A stretch of DNA of 64,000 nt from Lutibacter sp. GTDB lineage: Bacteria; Bacteroidota; Bacteroidia; Flavobacteriales; Flavobacteriaceae. The stretch is taken from the NCBI GenBank assembly GCA_027449025.1, contig DAIDMK010000007.1, forward strand, positions 1 to 64,000, given 5' to 3'. Shown here in pieces: positions 9,514 through 17,850 of the stretch (position 1 is the stretch's first letter; each line of letters starts with the position of its first letter). The position numbers were made by a program, and so were the translations under genes. Below the pieces are notes generated by a model that saw only the letters and a program-made list of their open reading frames with translations, did not search any database and had not been told where the DNA came from.

Positions 9514-10293
9514 ATGAATGTACCTACAATGGCTGAAATGACGGCTCAAGGAAAACAACCAGATGTTTTATTTTGGGTTGGATGTGCCGGAAGTTTTGAT
9601 GACAGAGCAAAAAAAATAACAAAAGCTTTTGTGAAAATTTTAAATAAGGCAAATGTAAATTTTGCCGTTTTGGGTGCAGAAGAAAGCTGTACTGGTGACC
9701 CTGCTAAAAGAGCCGGAAATGAATTTTTGTTTCAAATGCAGGCAATGGCAAATATTGAGGTTCTAAATGCCTATGATATCAAAAAAATAGTAACTGCTTG
9801 TCCACATGGCTTCAATACCATAAAAAATGAATACCCTGAACTGGGAGGAAAATATGAAGTATTGCATCACACTGAATTTTTAAAATCTTTGTTGGATGAA
9901 GGAAAAATCACCATTGAAGGAGGTAAATACAAAGGCAAACGCATTACTTTTCACGATCCTTGTTATTTAGGAAGAGGCAATGATGTATATGAAGCACCGC
10001 GATTGCTAATTGAAAAATTGGAGGCGGAATTGGTTGAAATGAAACATTGTAAAACCAACGGACTTTGTTGTGGTGCTGGTGGTGCCCAAATGTTTAAAGA
10101 TGCTGAAAAAGGAAATAAAGAGATTTACTTGGAACGCACAGAAGAAGCACTAGAAACAAAATCAAGTATTATTGCCACGGGTTGCCCTTTTTGCAATACG
10201 ATGATTACCGACGGCATAAAAGCAACCAATCAGGAAGAAAACGTTCAAGTGTTGGATATTGCCGAGTTAATAGCCAATGCTGAAGATTTATAA
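9514..10293 (+). CDS. CCG-domain Fe-S oxidoreductase subunit (HdrB/LutA/GlpC-like)
   Basis: A 259-residue soluble protein with two CCG-type cysteine regions: an early half (VGCAGSFDDRA, ESCTGDPAKR, ACPHGFNTI) and a late half (FHDPCYLGRGNDVYEAPR, CKTNGLCCGAGGAQMF, GCPFCNTMI). In HdrB-like proteins this motif holds a cubane-type cluster used for electron transfer or disulfide reduction. It most likely docks on the membrane Fe-S protein encoded at 7707-9005. The physiological substrate is unknown; lactate, glycerol-3-phosphate or heterodisulfide roles are only family possibilities. Confidence 0.87.
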   Translation: MNVPTMAEMTAQGKQPDVLFWVGCAGSFDDRAKKITKAFVKILNKANVNFAVLGAEESCTGDPAKRAGNEFLFQMQAMANIEVLNAYDIKKIVTACPHGFNTIKNEYPELGGKYEVLHHTEFLKSLLDEGKITIEGGKYKGKRITFHDPCYLGRGNDVYEAPRLLIEKLEAELVEMKHCKTNGLCCGAGGAQMFKDAEKGNKEIYLERTEEALETKSSIIATGCPFCNTMITDGIKATNQEENVQVLDIAELIANAEDL

Positions 10294-10329
10294 ATTTTGA
10301 AAAAAAGTGGCTATTGAAAAAATTGCACG

Positions 10330-11232
10330 ATGTTTAAAGTTTATGTGAAAGCTGCCCGTTTAAGGACGCTTCCTTTATCCGTTTCAGGAATAATTGTGGG
10401 AAGTTTTTTGGCGGCATCTCATGGGTATTTTAATTGGGTAATTTGTGGGCTTGCATTGATGACCACTGTTGGTTTTCAAATTATTTCTAACTTCGCCAAT
10501 GATTATGGCGATGGCATAAAAGGAACCGACAATACCGATAGAATTGGTCCTAAACGAGCCATTCAAAGTGGGGAAATTTCACCGAAACAATTATTAAAAA
10601 CCATTAAAATAACAAGTGCAATAACCTTCGTTATTGCCATCTTACTTATTTATACAGCTTTTGATAAAGATGATTTTTTTAACTTATTGGTGTTTTTTGT
10701 GTTGGGAATTGCAAGCATTGCAGCCGCAGTAAAATACACCATGGGTCATAAAGCTTATGGTTATAGTGGATTTGGAGATTTCTTCGTATTACTATTTTTT
10801 GGATTGCTAAGTGTTTGCGGTAGTTATTATTTATTCTCGAAGCAATTGAATTTTACCATTTTTATGCCTGCTTGTTCAATTGGATTTTTAAGTATTGGCG
10901 TGTTAAATTTAAACAATATGCGTGATAGCGTATCCGATGCAAAATCGGGCAAGAATACAATCGTGGTAAAAATAGGGCTGGAGTTTGCCAAATATTACCA
11001 TTATTGTTTATTGATTGCTTCATTTTTGTTTGCTTTACTCTACTCATTTATTTTTTATAAATCATGGCATCAACTATTATTTTTCCTGGCGTATATTCCA
11101 ATTGGTAAACATTTCTTGGTGGTATATCGAAATAAGAGACCCGTACTTTTGGATCCTGAATTAAAAAAATTGGCGCTAAGCACCTTCTTATTTGCATTAT
11201 TATTCGGTTTGGGAACATTTTTAGCTTCCTGA
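10330..11232 (+). CDS. menA: 1,4-dihydroxy-2-naphthoate polyprenyltransferase
   Basis: A 300-residue UbiA-fold membrane enzyme that attaches the isoprenoid tail to dihydroxynaphthoate in menaquinone synthesis. Eight or nine hydrophobic helices are visible. The first Asp-rich motif is NFANDYGDGIKGTDNTD (prenyl diphosphate/Mg binding, about residues 54-70) followed by GPKRAIQSGEIS; the second is NNMRDSVSDAKSGK near 195-210. MenC and MenE-like genes lie about 17-20 kb downstream on the same strand, with the accessory island in between, so this is probably the 5' end of a split menaquinone locus. Confidence 0.93.
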   Translation: MFKVYVKAARLRTLPLSVSGIIVGSFLAASHGYFNWVICGLALMTTVGFQIISNFANDYGDGIKGTDNTDRIGPKRAIQSGEISPKQLLKTIKITSAITFVIAILLIYTAFDKDDFFNLLVFFVLGIASIAAAVKYTMGHKAYGYSGFGDFFVLLFFGLLSVCGSYYLFSKQLNFTIFMPACSIGFLSIGVLNLNNMRDSVSDAKSGKNTIVVKIGLEFAKYYHYCLLIASFLFALLYSFIFYKSWHQLLFFLAYIPIGKHFLVVYRNKRPVLLDPELKKLALSTFLFALLFGLGTFLAS

Positions 11233-11295
11233 AATGACTTTTATCACTTTTTAAACAAGAAATAAAAGATACATTTATCAGGTATTTGTTTTCAC

Positions 11296-11673
11296 ATGAA
11301 AAATCAATTTTTTGGCATATTTTTTTATCTGCTTTATTTATTGGCTATGGTTCGCCCATTGGTTCCAATATTGGAGTATTATGCCAATTACGATTATATT
11401 GCCACTGTGCTTTGCGAAAACAGGGATAAACCTTATTTAGAGTGTAACGGAAAGTGTTATTTAGAAAAGCAACTGAATAAGGCAAATCATAACAATCACG
11501 ATCATAAATCAACCATTCCTCAAATTGATTTTGAAAAATATCCTGTTTCACCCTTAGATCAATTTTCCTACACACTTAAAAATTTTGAAGAAAACTATTC
11601 ACTTGTTTTTTTTGTTAATAAATACTCTTCACAAGATTTCTATAATTCTTTATTGAAACCGCCACAAGTATAA
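11296..11673 (+). CDS. 125-residue cysteine-motif membrane protein, copy 1
   Basis: A small protein of unknown function. Residues ~5-25 are a membrane helix or uncleaved signal (FFGIFFYLLYLLAMVRP). Then come Cys40, Cys50 and Cys54 in CENRDKPYLECNGKCYL, and a His-rich stretch (HNNHDH, 65-70) special to this copy. It differs from copy 2 (19312) at 15 of 125 positions by my count. Family members I recall sit beside TonB receptors in Bacteroidota, so a metal or periplasmic thiol role is likely but unproven. The upstream region matches those of copies 2 and 3, but the -7 box reads TACATTTA (11270-11277) instead of TATTTTTG. Confidence 0.85.
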   Translation: MKNQFFGIFFYLLYLLAMVRPLVPILEYYANYDYIATVLCENRDKPYLECNGKCYLEKQLNKANHNNHDHKSTIPQIDFEKYPVSPLDQFSYTLKNFEENYSLVFFVNKYSSQDFYNSLLKPPQV

Positions 11674-11934
11674 ATTTATTTTTTGCAATATTTTGGGGGT
11701 TTAAGTATGGTAATTATTACTGTACAAATACTTGCGATTCTATATGTTAGTAAACATACGAGAGAATATAGAAAAAAGACAAGGTTAATGTATAAAAAAC
11801 AATTGTTTATATCGGTTTCTTTTCCTTAAATGCTATCATCCATTTAATATATATAAAAAGATACAGGATTCGCTTTATTATCCAGAAACCCAATTAAGGC
11901 AATTGTATAATTTCACAATTCACTGATTTTATTT
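11674..11934. other. Spacer homologous to that of unit 2
   Basis: Conserved blocks (AAGTATGGTAATTATTACTG, ACAAATACTTG, GATTCTATATGTTA, CCCAATTAA, TTTAGTGCTT) also follow copy 2 at 19690-19872. This copy carries about 120 extra bases between the two conserved parts (around 11750-11885). It is non-coding, part of the duplicated unit framework, and leads straight into the receptor fossil. Confidence 0.75.
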
Positions 11935-12030
11935 AGTGCTTATTATAATATTTATAAGTGTTATGTTGGTATTGTTTACTGAATTCTCCTATACTCAAGA
12001 AATAATTGTTAAAGGAAATATGGTTGATTA
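11935..12030 (+). pseudogene. Fossil 5' end of a TonB-dependent receptor
   Basis: In the frame starting GTG CTT, the DNA reads ...FSYTQEIIVKGNMVD then TAG. The intact receptor at 19873 reads ...FSYAQELTIKGKVVD from the same relative position. The upstream spacer also matches. The ATG is changed to ATA and several signal-peptide codons are lost, so it is dead. Homology stops at about 12030, where the sequence turns into the leader of the unit-1 receptor. This marks the left scar of the inserted cassette. Confidence 0.8.
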
Positions 12031-12175
12031 GGAAATTATAAAACTGCACAGTTTAATTTTAAATAGCATGTTGTTATTTAAAAATTAAATAGATGTTTAT
12101 TAAACTTAAAAAAATTAGTACTTAAAAAATTAGTATTAGTTACTTAATAAAACAAATTTTTTAAACTTATAAAAA
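12031..12175. other. Leader of the unit-1 operon
   Basis: Very AT-rich DNA. It contains a direct repeat of CTTAAAAAA(A)TTAGTA around 12106-12137, just before the receptor. I see no clear TTG / TAnnTTTG promoter pair and no riboswitch-like fold. Confidence 0.4.
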
Positions 12176-14446
12176 ATGAAAAAAAACATAATTAGTTCAT
12201 ATTTTATGCTTTTTACATTTGTAGTATTTAGCCAAGAAATTGGAAGCATAAGCGGTACAGTAATCGATAAAGAAACAGGGAAAACGATTCCGAATGCTGA
12301 AATACTAATAGTGGAAATTACGCAAGGAACAGTTGTTTCCGAAAATGGAACTTTTGAAATAAGGAATGTCAAACCAGGGACATATACACTTAGTTCGCAT
12401 GCGCTAGGTTATATTACAAATACCAATAAAAATATTAGAGTCTATGCAGGAGAAAATAAAAATGTTCACTTTTCAATGGAACCTGAAAATATTGCATTGG
12501 AAGAAGTGACTGTATCGGTAACCAAAATTAATAAAACTATTGATAAAATAGGATCTCCAGTTTATGTTATAAGTAAAAAGGAAATTGAACGTACTGAAGG
12601 AAGAAATATAGAAGAGGTTCTAATTAGAGTTCCTGGAGTTTTTACAGAAGACAGGTATCATAATGAAACAAATTTGGTGAGTTTTAGAGGAGTTGGGCTT
12701 CATACACATGTTACCCGAGGAATTCTTGTTTTAGTAGATGGGGTTTCTTTAACTGAGGCAATGGGAAGAACTGATTTTGAAGGCGTTGATATGGAAAATG
12801 CTGAAAAAGTAGAAATTTTAAAAGGTCCTGTATCAGCGCTGTACGGTCCAAATGGTATCACAGGGGTAATAAATATAGTAGAAAAAACGCCTAAAGAAGG
12901 ATTTCATGGGAAAGCAAAAGCATCTTATGGTAGTTATAATTCTATGACATTATCTGGAGATGTTAATGGTGGGAAAGACGGGTTTCGATATTTAGTAAAG
13001 GGAAAATACTTTAACACAGATGGTTATTTAGATAGAAGTGGATCTAATTCTTCAAGACTTGGTGTAAAGCTTGTTCAAAAATTTAATAATGCTGGAAAAT
13101 TACAATTTACAACTGATTATATCAGTAGTGAAATGGATATACCTGGAACCTTAACGCAAGAGCAATTTGATGATAAATCAACTTTTTCCTCCAATTTATT
13201 TGCAGATTATAATAGAGATGTGCTAAGAACAAATTTAGTGTACACACAAAACCTAAATAATAAAATTGATTTGTATGGAAATCTCTATTATAGAAATAAC
13301 AACAGTGATGGATTTTATGCAGATTATAGTTATTCAGAAGACGATATAAACTCATTAGGAGGTGAATTAAGAAGTCAATTTAAGAATACCGTTTTTGGAA
13401 AAGAAAATTCAATAATTGTTGGTGTAAGTATGCTTAACGAAAAAGGCGTTAATGAAACATTTAGAAGAGATACTAAAACAGGCAGTATTGGAACGAAAAC
13501 TAATGATGGAGAAAGCATATACAATATGTTTGGAGTTTATATGGAAGATGAATTTATGTTAACTAGCAAATTAGGAATTACTCTTGGATTAAGATATGAT
13601 TTAGTTGATTATGATTGGACTGACAATTTACATCAAGGTGAAGAAAATACTTCTGCAACAACAAGTGTATCATCATTTAGCCCAAAATTTGGATTTGCGT
13701 ATAACCCAACAAAAAACGCGACTCTTTTTGGAAATATAGCACGTGGATTTAATCCTCCTCAAATTTCCCAATTATTTGTTGGAAGTTCTTACTCAGGTTT
13801 GCCAAACCCTGATTTGAACCCTGAATATATTACCAATTATGAATTAGGAATAAGAGGTAATATTAAACAAAAATTTATGGTTCAGGCATCATTTTTTATG
13901 ATGGATTTTACAGATCAAATTACTGCCGAAATTATTCCTGAAATTGACCCTAACAATCCTATTTATCAAAATGTTGGTAAAACAAAACATACAGGTTTAG
14001 AAACCTCTTTAGAATATCATTTTACTAATAAATTTAATATTTACACAAATTACTCATATTTAGATGCAAGATTTAATGATGATCCAGATTATGGAGACAA
14101 CACATTAAGAAAAACGCCTCATAATATGATGAATGCGGGATTAAGGTATGAGTTTAAATTTGGTTTAACAACAGCTTTAGATTACAAATTTGTAGATAAA
14201 TTTTATATGGACAATGAAGAGATTAATGAGTATGAGGGTTATTCTTTACTAAATATAAAACTAATGTATAATTGGAAAGATTTTATGATTTCAGCTGCAG
14301 TTAACAATGTTTTAGATACTAATTATGCTACGTATGCTTATTCTTCTGAATCATACAATCCAATAACTCATCAAACTGCTTGGGAAACTAAATATATTCC
14401 AGGTTGGCCAGTAAATATAAATGCCGCTATTTCATATCGTTTTTAA
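12176..14446 (+). CDS. TonB-dependent receptor of the double-cubane cassette
   Basis: A 756-residue outer-membrane receptor. After the signal peptide (to ~20) comes a CarboxypepD_reg-like domain (23-105: ISGTVIDKETGKTIPNAEIL ... ALGYI), then the plug (~120-235: VISKKEIERTEGRNIEEVL, VSFRGVG, LVLVDGVSL, VEILKGPVSALYGPNGITG) and a barrel ending AAISYRF. Residues 174-182 (GLHTHVTRG) put two histidines in the plug near the ligand-facing region. First gene of a five-gene same-strand run (gaps 27, 44, -8 and 2 bp) ending with the ATP-dependent reductase pair. A metal or metal-complex substrate is inference from the DUF4198-like neighbour and the adjacent copper-type units. Confidence 0.92.
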   Translation: MKKNIISSYFMLFTFVVFSQEIGSISGTVIDKETGKTIPNAEILIVEITQGTVVSENGTFEIRNVKPGTYTLSSHALGYITNTNKNIRVYAGENKNVHFSMEPENIALEEVTVSVTKINKTIDKIGSPVYVISKKEIERTEGRNIEEVLIRVPGVFTEDRYHNETNLVSFRGVGLHTHVTRGILVLVDGVSLTEAMGRTDFEGVDMENAEKVEILKGPVSALYGPNGITGVINIVEKTPKEGFHGKAKASYGSYNSMTLSGDVNGGKDGFRYLVKGKYFNTDGYLDRSGSNSSRLGVKLVQKFNNAGKLQFTTDYISSEMDIPGTLTQEQFDDKSTFSSNLFADYNRDVLRTNLVYTQNLNNKIDLYGNLYYRNNNSDGFYADYSYSEDDINSLGGELRSQFKNTVFGKENSIIVGVSMLNEKGVNETFRRDTKTGSIGTKTNDGESIYNMFGVYMEDEFMLTSKLGITLGLRYDLVDYDWTDNLHQGEENTSATTSVSSFSPKFGFAYNPTKNATLFGNIARGFNPPQISQLFVGSSYSGLPNPDLNPEYITNYELGIRGNIKQKFMVQASFFMMDFTDQITAEIIPEIDPNNPIYQNVGKTKHTGLETSLEYHFTNKFNIYTNYSYLDARFNDDPDYGDNTLRKTPHNMMNAGLRYEFKFGLTTALDYKFVDKFYMDNEEINEYEGYSLLNIKLMYNWKDFMISAAVNNVLDTNYATYAYSSESYNPITHQTAWETKYIPGWPVNINAAISYRF

Positions 14447-14473
14447 CTTGTTTAGAAATAAAAATATTGGATT

Positions 14474-15517
14474 ATGATAATCATAAAAAACATAAAAAAA
14501 CCGGAGTATACTTTTATTAGTATACTCTTGGTTTGTTTCTTTTTAATTCAACCTGTGGTTGCACAAGAAATTAGTTGGTTCTCAAATATGCCGCCAAAAG
14601 AAGAAAAGAAAATTGTTGAAAATGGCATGCATCGACTTTCTTCAATAAAAGGCAAAAGAGGACAATCATCAATTATTCAATGGTTAAGAAAAGGTACAAA
14701 TCCTGAAAATGCAGCTTATGTACAAATTCCAGATTCATTAGGGTTTAATTTTTGGTTATTTTCGCCTTCAAAAAAGCAAATTGAAGGAAAATTAATTACT
14801 AAAGGAGGAAAGTCTTTCTTTACATATGCGAGTAAAGAGGAAGGATATTATAATGCATACCTTACTCACAAAGAAGTACTTGGAGACACTTTGAATGTAA
14901 CTGTTGCTAAAAGTGAAATGTTAAATCACAGTTGTAGGAATGGTCATAAGCTTGTTCGGGGAATTGTAGGACCACATATATATCCAGAAATAATTCCTGT
15001 TGAAATTAAACGAAAAAGAATTTTTGCTGAAGACTTACATTATTTTACAACTTCTAGTGATAAGGTTGAATACCAGTTTCTTGTAAATGGAGAACCAGTT
15101 GAAGGGGCAAGTTTAACCTTGGTAACTCAAAAAAATTGGAATAAGACACAAAAAACCAATAAAGAGGGTAAGAGTACTTTCCAGTTTATTCAAGATTATT
15201 TTTCTTCATGGCAAGAGTTAAATAATCGTGAAATTTATTATTACTTATTGTATGGTGAAATAATAGTGCCAGAGCAGGGGATTTATAAAGGCTCAGCATA
15301 TTCGTATGTTCATTATACCACAAGCCTTTCCGATGGTTATAGACCTGCAAAAACAATGTATATGTCAATGTTTTGGGCATTTGTTGTATTTATTTTAGCA
15401 ACTGTAATTATTGTTACTGGGATTTTTATTTACCGATTAAGACGACAAAAAATTTATAAAGAAATTAAGTTAGATGAAAGTAACGTAACAAATTTTGATA
15501 CAAAAAGGAATGATTAA
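14474..15517 (+). CDS. Periplasmic DUF4198-like protein with C-terminal membrane anchor
   Basis: 347 residues: an N-terminal signal or helix (ISILLVCFFLIQPVVAQ, to ~31), a periplasmic beta-rich domain, and a C-terminal helix at about 298-320 followed by a short basic tail. The fragment VEYQFLVNGEPVEGASLTLV ... NKEGKSTFQF resembles DUF4198 / NikK-type proteins associated with nickel and cobalt uptake. Candidate ligands are His152, Cys154 and His158 (NHSCRNGH) and His168. The last ~13 codons (SNVTNFDTKRND) are encoded inside leader-repeat copy C, so the native C-terminus may have been replaced by the repeat. Metal binding is inference. Confidence 0.75.
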   Translation: MIIIKNIKKPEYTFISILLVCFFLIQPVVAQEISWFSNMPPKEEKKIVENGMHRLSSIKGKRGQSSIIQWLRKGTNPENAAYVQIPDSLGFNFWLFSPSKKQIEGKLITKGGKSFFTYASKEEGYYNAYLTHKEVLGDTLNVTVAKSEMLNHSCRNGHKLVRGIVGPHIYPEIIPVEIKRKRIFAEDLHYFTTSSDKVEYQFLVNGEPVEGASLTLVTQKNWNKTQKTNKEGKSTFQFIQDYFSSWQELNNREIYYYLLYGEIIVPEQGIYKGSAYSYVHYTTSLSDGYRPAKTMYMSMFWAFVVFILATVIIVTGIFIYRLRRQKIYKEIKLDESNVTNFDTKRND

Positions 15518-15566
15518 TGGCAAACAGCGACTGTTACCCCTAAAAAATAAATTTTTAACAGATGAA
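15470..15566 (+). repeat. Leader repeat copy C, joining two genes
   Basis: The unit begins TAGATGAAA (ATG at 15474) and ends TTTTTAACAGATGAAAA, where the ATG at 15562 is the start of the NapH-like gene; the period is 88 bp. The hairpin arms AACAG and CTGTT are kept but the loop is CGA instead of CAT, so the stem is preserved while the loop changes. The CTGTTA arm can alternatively pair with TAACAG before the start codon. The left part overlaps the last codons and stop of the DUF4198-like gene. Confidence 0.85.
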
Positions 15567-16575
15567 AAAAATTAAAATTATACAGTATATAAATAATTCA
15601 AACGTTTCTAGGTTTCGAACTATAATACAAATAGCCTTTTTTGTACTATTTGTATATGGAGGCTATTTCTTTATTAATATAGGTCAAAATTTACCAACAT
15701 TTGCCTGCCCATATAATCCTGGAAGTTCTGGAACTTGTTATTTAATCTCAGCACAGCACAATTTACATATTACTTGGGAGCAATTAGTTAGTTTTCGTGG
15801 CTTAGGATTTATAACTGGTTTGGGTTCTTTTGTACTATTCTTTATAATATTTAATAAAGCATGGTGTGGCTATGCTTGTCCGCTAGGAACTATTCAAGAT
15901 TGGATTACCAGACTTCGAAAATTAACTTTAACTAGGTTTTCTCACTATGATGAAGTGAGTTTTAAAAGACTTAGTAAAGTAAAATATGTGTTTTTAGTTT
16001 TATTGATACTAATTCCTTTAGGAATGAGTAATTCCTTTTTTGGACTTCCAGAAATATCAGACGATATGGGAGCTCCTTTTTGTCAAATTTGTCCAGGAAG
16101 AACAATATTACCGCTTTTTTCAGGTGATACGTCTCAATTATTTATTGATTTTACTACCAAAACTACTATGGTAATGTCTAGTCTGGGAATTTTATTTATG
16201 GCACTGTTTTTTGTGGGTTCATTTTTCAAAAAAAGATTTTTCTGTTTCTTTTGTCCAATGAGCGCTTTACAGTATTTATTTTCAAAAATTGGAGTTTTAC
16301 GCTTGGTAAAAGACGGTTCTAAATGTACGCGTTGTGGAAATTGTTCGCGTGTTTGTGATGTTGGAATTACCGCAATTGCAGATGATATTACAAGTAAAAA
16401 TATTGTAAAAGACGATTGTATGATGTGTTTTAAATGTGTAGAAGCCTGTCCTGAAAAGGGAGCGTTAGACGTGAAGGTTTTTAATTTTAAAATATTTTCA
16501 TCTACCGAAGAAGGCTTTTTTAAACGATATGGTCAAGGTGATTCATTAACCTCAAAAAAAAAGAAAGATGATTAA
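15562..16575 (+). CDS. NapH/CcoG-like membrane ferredoxin
   Basis: A 337-residue membrane electron carrier. Membrane helices lie near 20-40, 78-98, 140-156 and 203-222. Polyferredoxin-type membrane motifs are present: CGYACP (102-107), FCQICPGR (173-180) and CFFCP (228-232). Two C-terminal 4Fe-4S motifs follow, CTRCGNCSRVC (255-265) and CMMCFKCVEACP (286-297). It overlaps the double-cubane gene by 8 bp, so the two are translationally coupled. The probable role is feeding low-potential electrons to the activase/reductase pair. That is inference: other double-cubane systems are generally supplied by soluble ferredoxin or flavodoxin. Confidence 0.87.
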   Translation: MKKIKIIQYINNSNVSRFRTIIQIAFFVLFVYGGYFFINIGQNLPTFACPYNPGSSGTCYLISAQHNLHITWEQLVSFRGLGFITGLGSFVLFFIIFNKAWCGYACPLGTIQDWITRLRKLTLTRFSHYDEVSFKRLSKVKYVFLVLLILIPLGMSNSFFGLPEISDDMGAPFCQICPGRTILPLFSGDTSQLFIDFTTKTTMVMSSLGILFMALFFVGSFFKKRFFCFFCPMSALQYLFSKIGVLRLVKDGSKCTRCGNCSRVCDVGITAIADDITSKNIVKDDCMMCFKCVEACPEKGALDVKVFNFKIFSSTEEGFFKRYGQGDSLTSKKKKDD

Positions 16576-17848
16576 TGCCACCAATCAAGATAGATACAAT
16601 AGGTTGAAGAAAACATCAACCATCCATTATAATATGGAGGTAAATCAAGTGCTTTCAGAAATTATGGATGATTTTCCAGATAAAATTTCTGGGATGGAGT
16701 ATTTTTATAACAAGTTTAAACCTCTAGAAATAGGAGAATCATTATACCCAAAAGACAAAAAACTAATTGCTTCAATGTGTATTCACGTACCAATTGAAAT
16801 TATTCATGCGTTGGATGCAACGGCTGTTAGAATATGTTCTGGAGCTTATTCGGCAGATACTGCTGGCTCTGATTTTTTACCCGCAAAAACTTGTCCAATG
16901 GTCAAATCAACTTTAGGTGCACTTTATTTAGATATGCTTCCGGGGAATGCAATTCCTGACTTGGTTATAAATCCTACAACGTGTGATCAAAAAAAGAAAA
17001 TGGGTGAAATGGGTGATGAAATTGACAAAGAGTTTTATGTTTTAGAAGTTCCGCCAAGTAAAGACTCAGAAGAAGCAAGACAATATTGGCAACGAACTAT
17101 AAAAAAATTGGTTAAGAAACTCGAAAAATGTACGGGCAATAGGCTTACTAGAGGAAAATTAAAAAAATCTATAAAAACAATTGCTCAAGCACAGTCTGAA
17201 TATAGACGCTTTATGAGACTTAGAAAAGAAGCTCCTGTTATTTTTGGAAAAGACGCTTTATTAATAGCGAATGCTTATTTTTTTGATGATATAACTTGTT
17301 GGACACAAAATTTAGCAATTCTTAATGATGAGCTAGAAGAAAGAATAGAAAATAATTTAATGGTAATAAAGTCGCGAACACCAAGAATTTTGTTGACAGG
17401 ATCGCCTTCAATTTTTCCAAATATGAGAACGCCTATTTTAATAGAAAAACTAGGAGGAATAGTTGTTTACGAAGAGTTCTGTTCAAGCAGTAGGATGTTA
17501 AGCGATACTGTTGCAGTTGATGAGTGGTTTTTATATGATATGGTGCCTGCAATTGCTGATAGATATTTAAAACCAAGCACTTGCCCAAATTTCACACCTA
17601 ATGATGATAGAATACGGAAAATTTTATTAGCAATGGATGATTATAAAGTGGATGGTGTAGTTTATCAAACCTTTACTGGCTGCCAGCTTTATGATATGGA
17701 AGCAAGAAAAATAGGAAAGGCATTAGAAGAGGCTGGGTATCCTGTATTGAATGTTGAATTAGATTATAATCCTAAGGATTCAGGACAATTAACAACAAGA
17801 TTAGAAGCATTTTTAGAATCAATTAAAGATAATAAAAGAAACACATAG
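16568..17848 (+). CDS. Double-cubane-cluster protein, HgdB/BcrB-like (2-hydroxyacyl-CoA dehydratase family)
   Basis: 426 residues of the HgdB/FldBC/BcrBC family. Cysteines fit two three-Cys cluster sites: Cys71 (MCIHVP), Cys109 (KTCPMVK) and Cys139 (PTTCDQKKK) in the N-lobe, and Cys305 (EEFCSS), Cys339 (STCPNF) and Cys372 (TGCQLYDME) in the C-lobe. The closing GYPVLNVELDY is typical of the family. True dehydratases need two different subunits; here only one such gene sits beside one activase gene. That matches the single-subunit DCCP type, which in Carboxydothermus carries an [Fe8S9] double cubane and reduces small molecules at ATP cost. The substrate here is unknown; a dehydratase or benzoyl-CoA reductase role is less likely. 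Confidence 0.88.
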   Translation: MINATNQDRYNRLKKTSTIHYNMEVNQVLSEIMDDFPDKISGMEYFYNKFKPLEIGESLYPKDKKLIASMCIHVPIEIIHALDATAVRICSGAYSADTAGSDFLPAKTCPMVKSTLGALYLDMLPGNAIPDLVINPTTCDQKKKMGEMGDEIDKEFYVLEVPPSKDSEEARQYWQRTIKKLVKKLEKCTGNRLTRGKLKKSIKTIAQAQSEYRRFMRLRKEAPVIFGKDALLIANAYFFDDITCWTQNLAILNDELEERIENNLMVIKSRTPRILLTGSPSIFPNMRTPILIEKLGGIVVYEEFCSSSRMLSDTVAVDEWFLYDMVPAIADRYLKPSTCPNFTPNDDRIRKILLAMDDYKVDGVVYQTFTGCQLYDMEARKIGKALEEAGYPVLNVELDYNPKDSGQLTTRLEAFLESIKDNKRNT

Positions 17849-17850
17849 CT

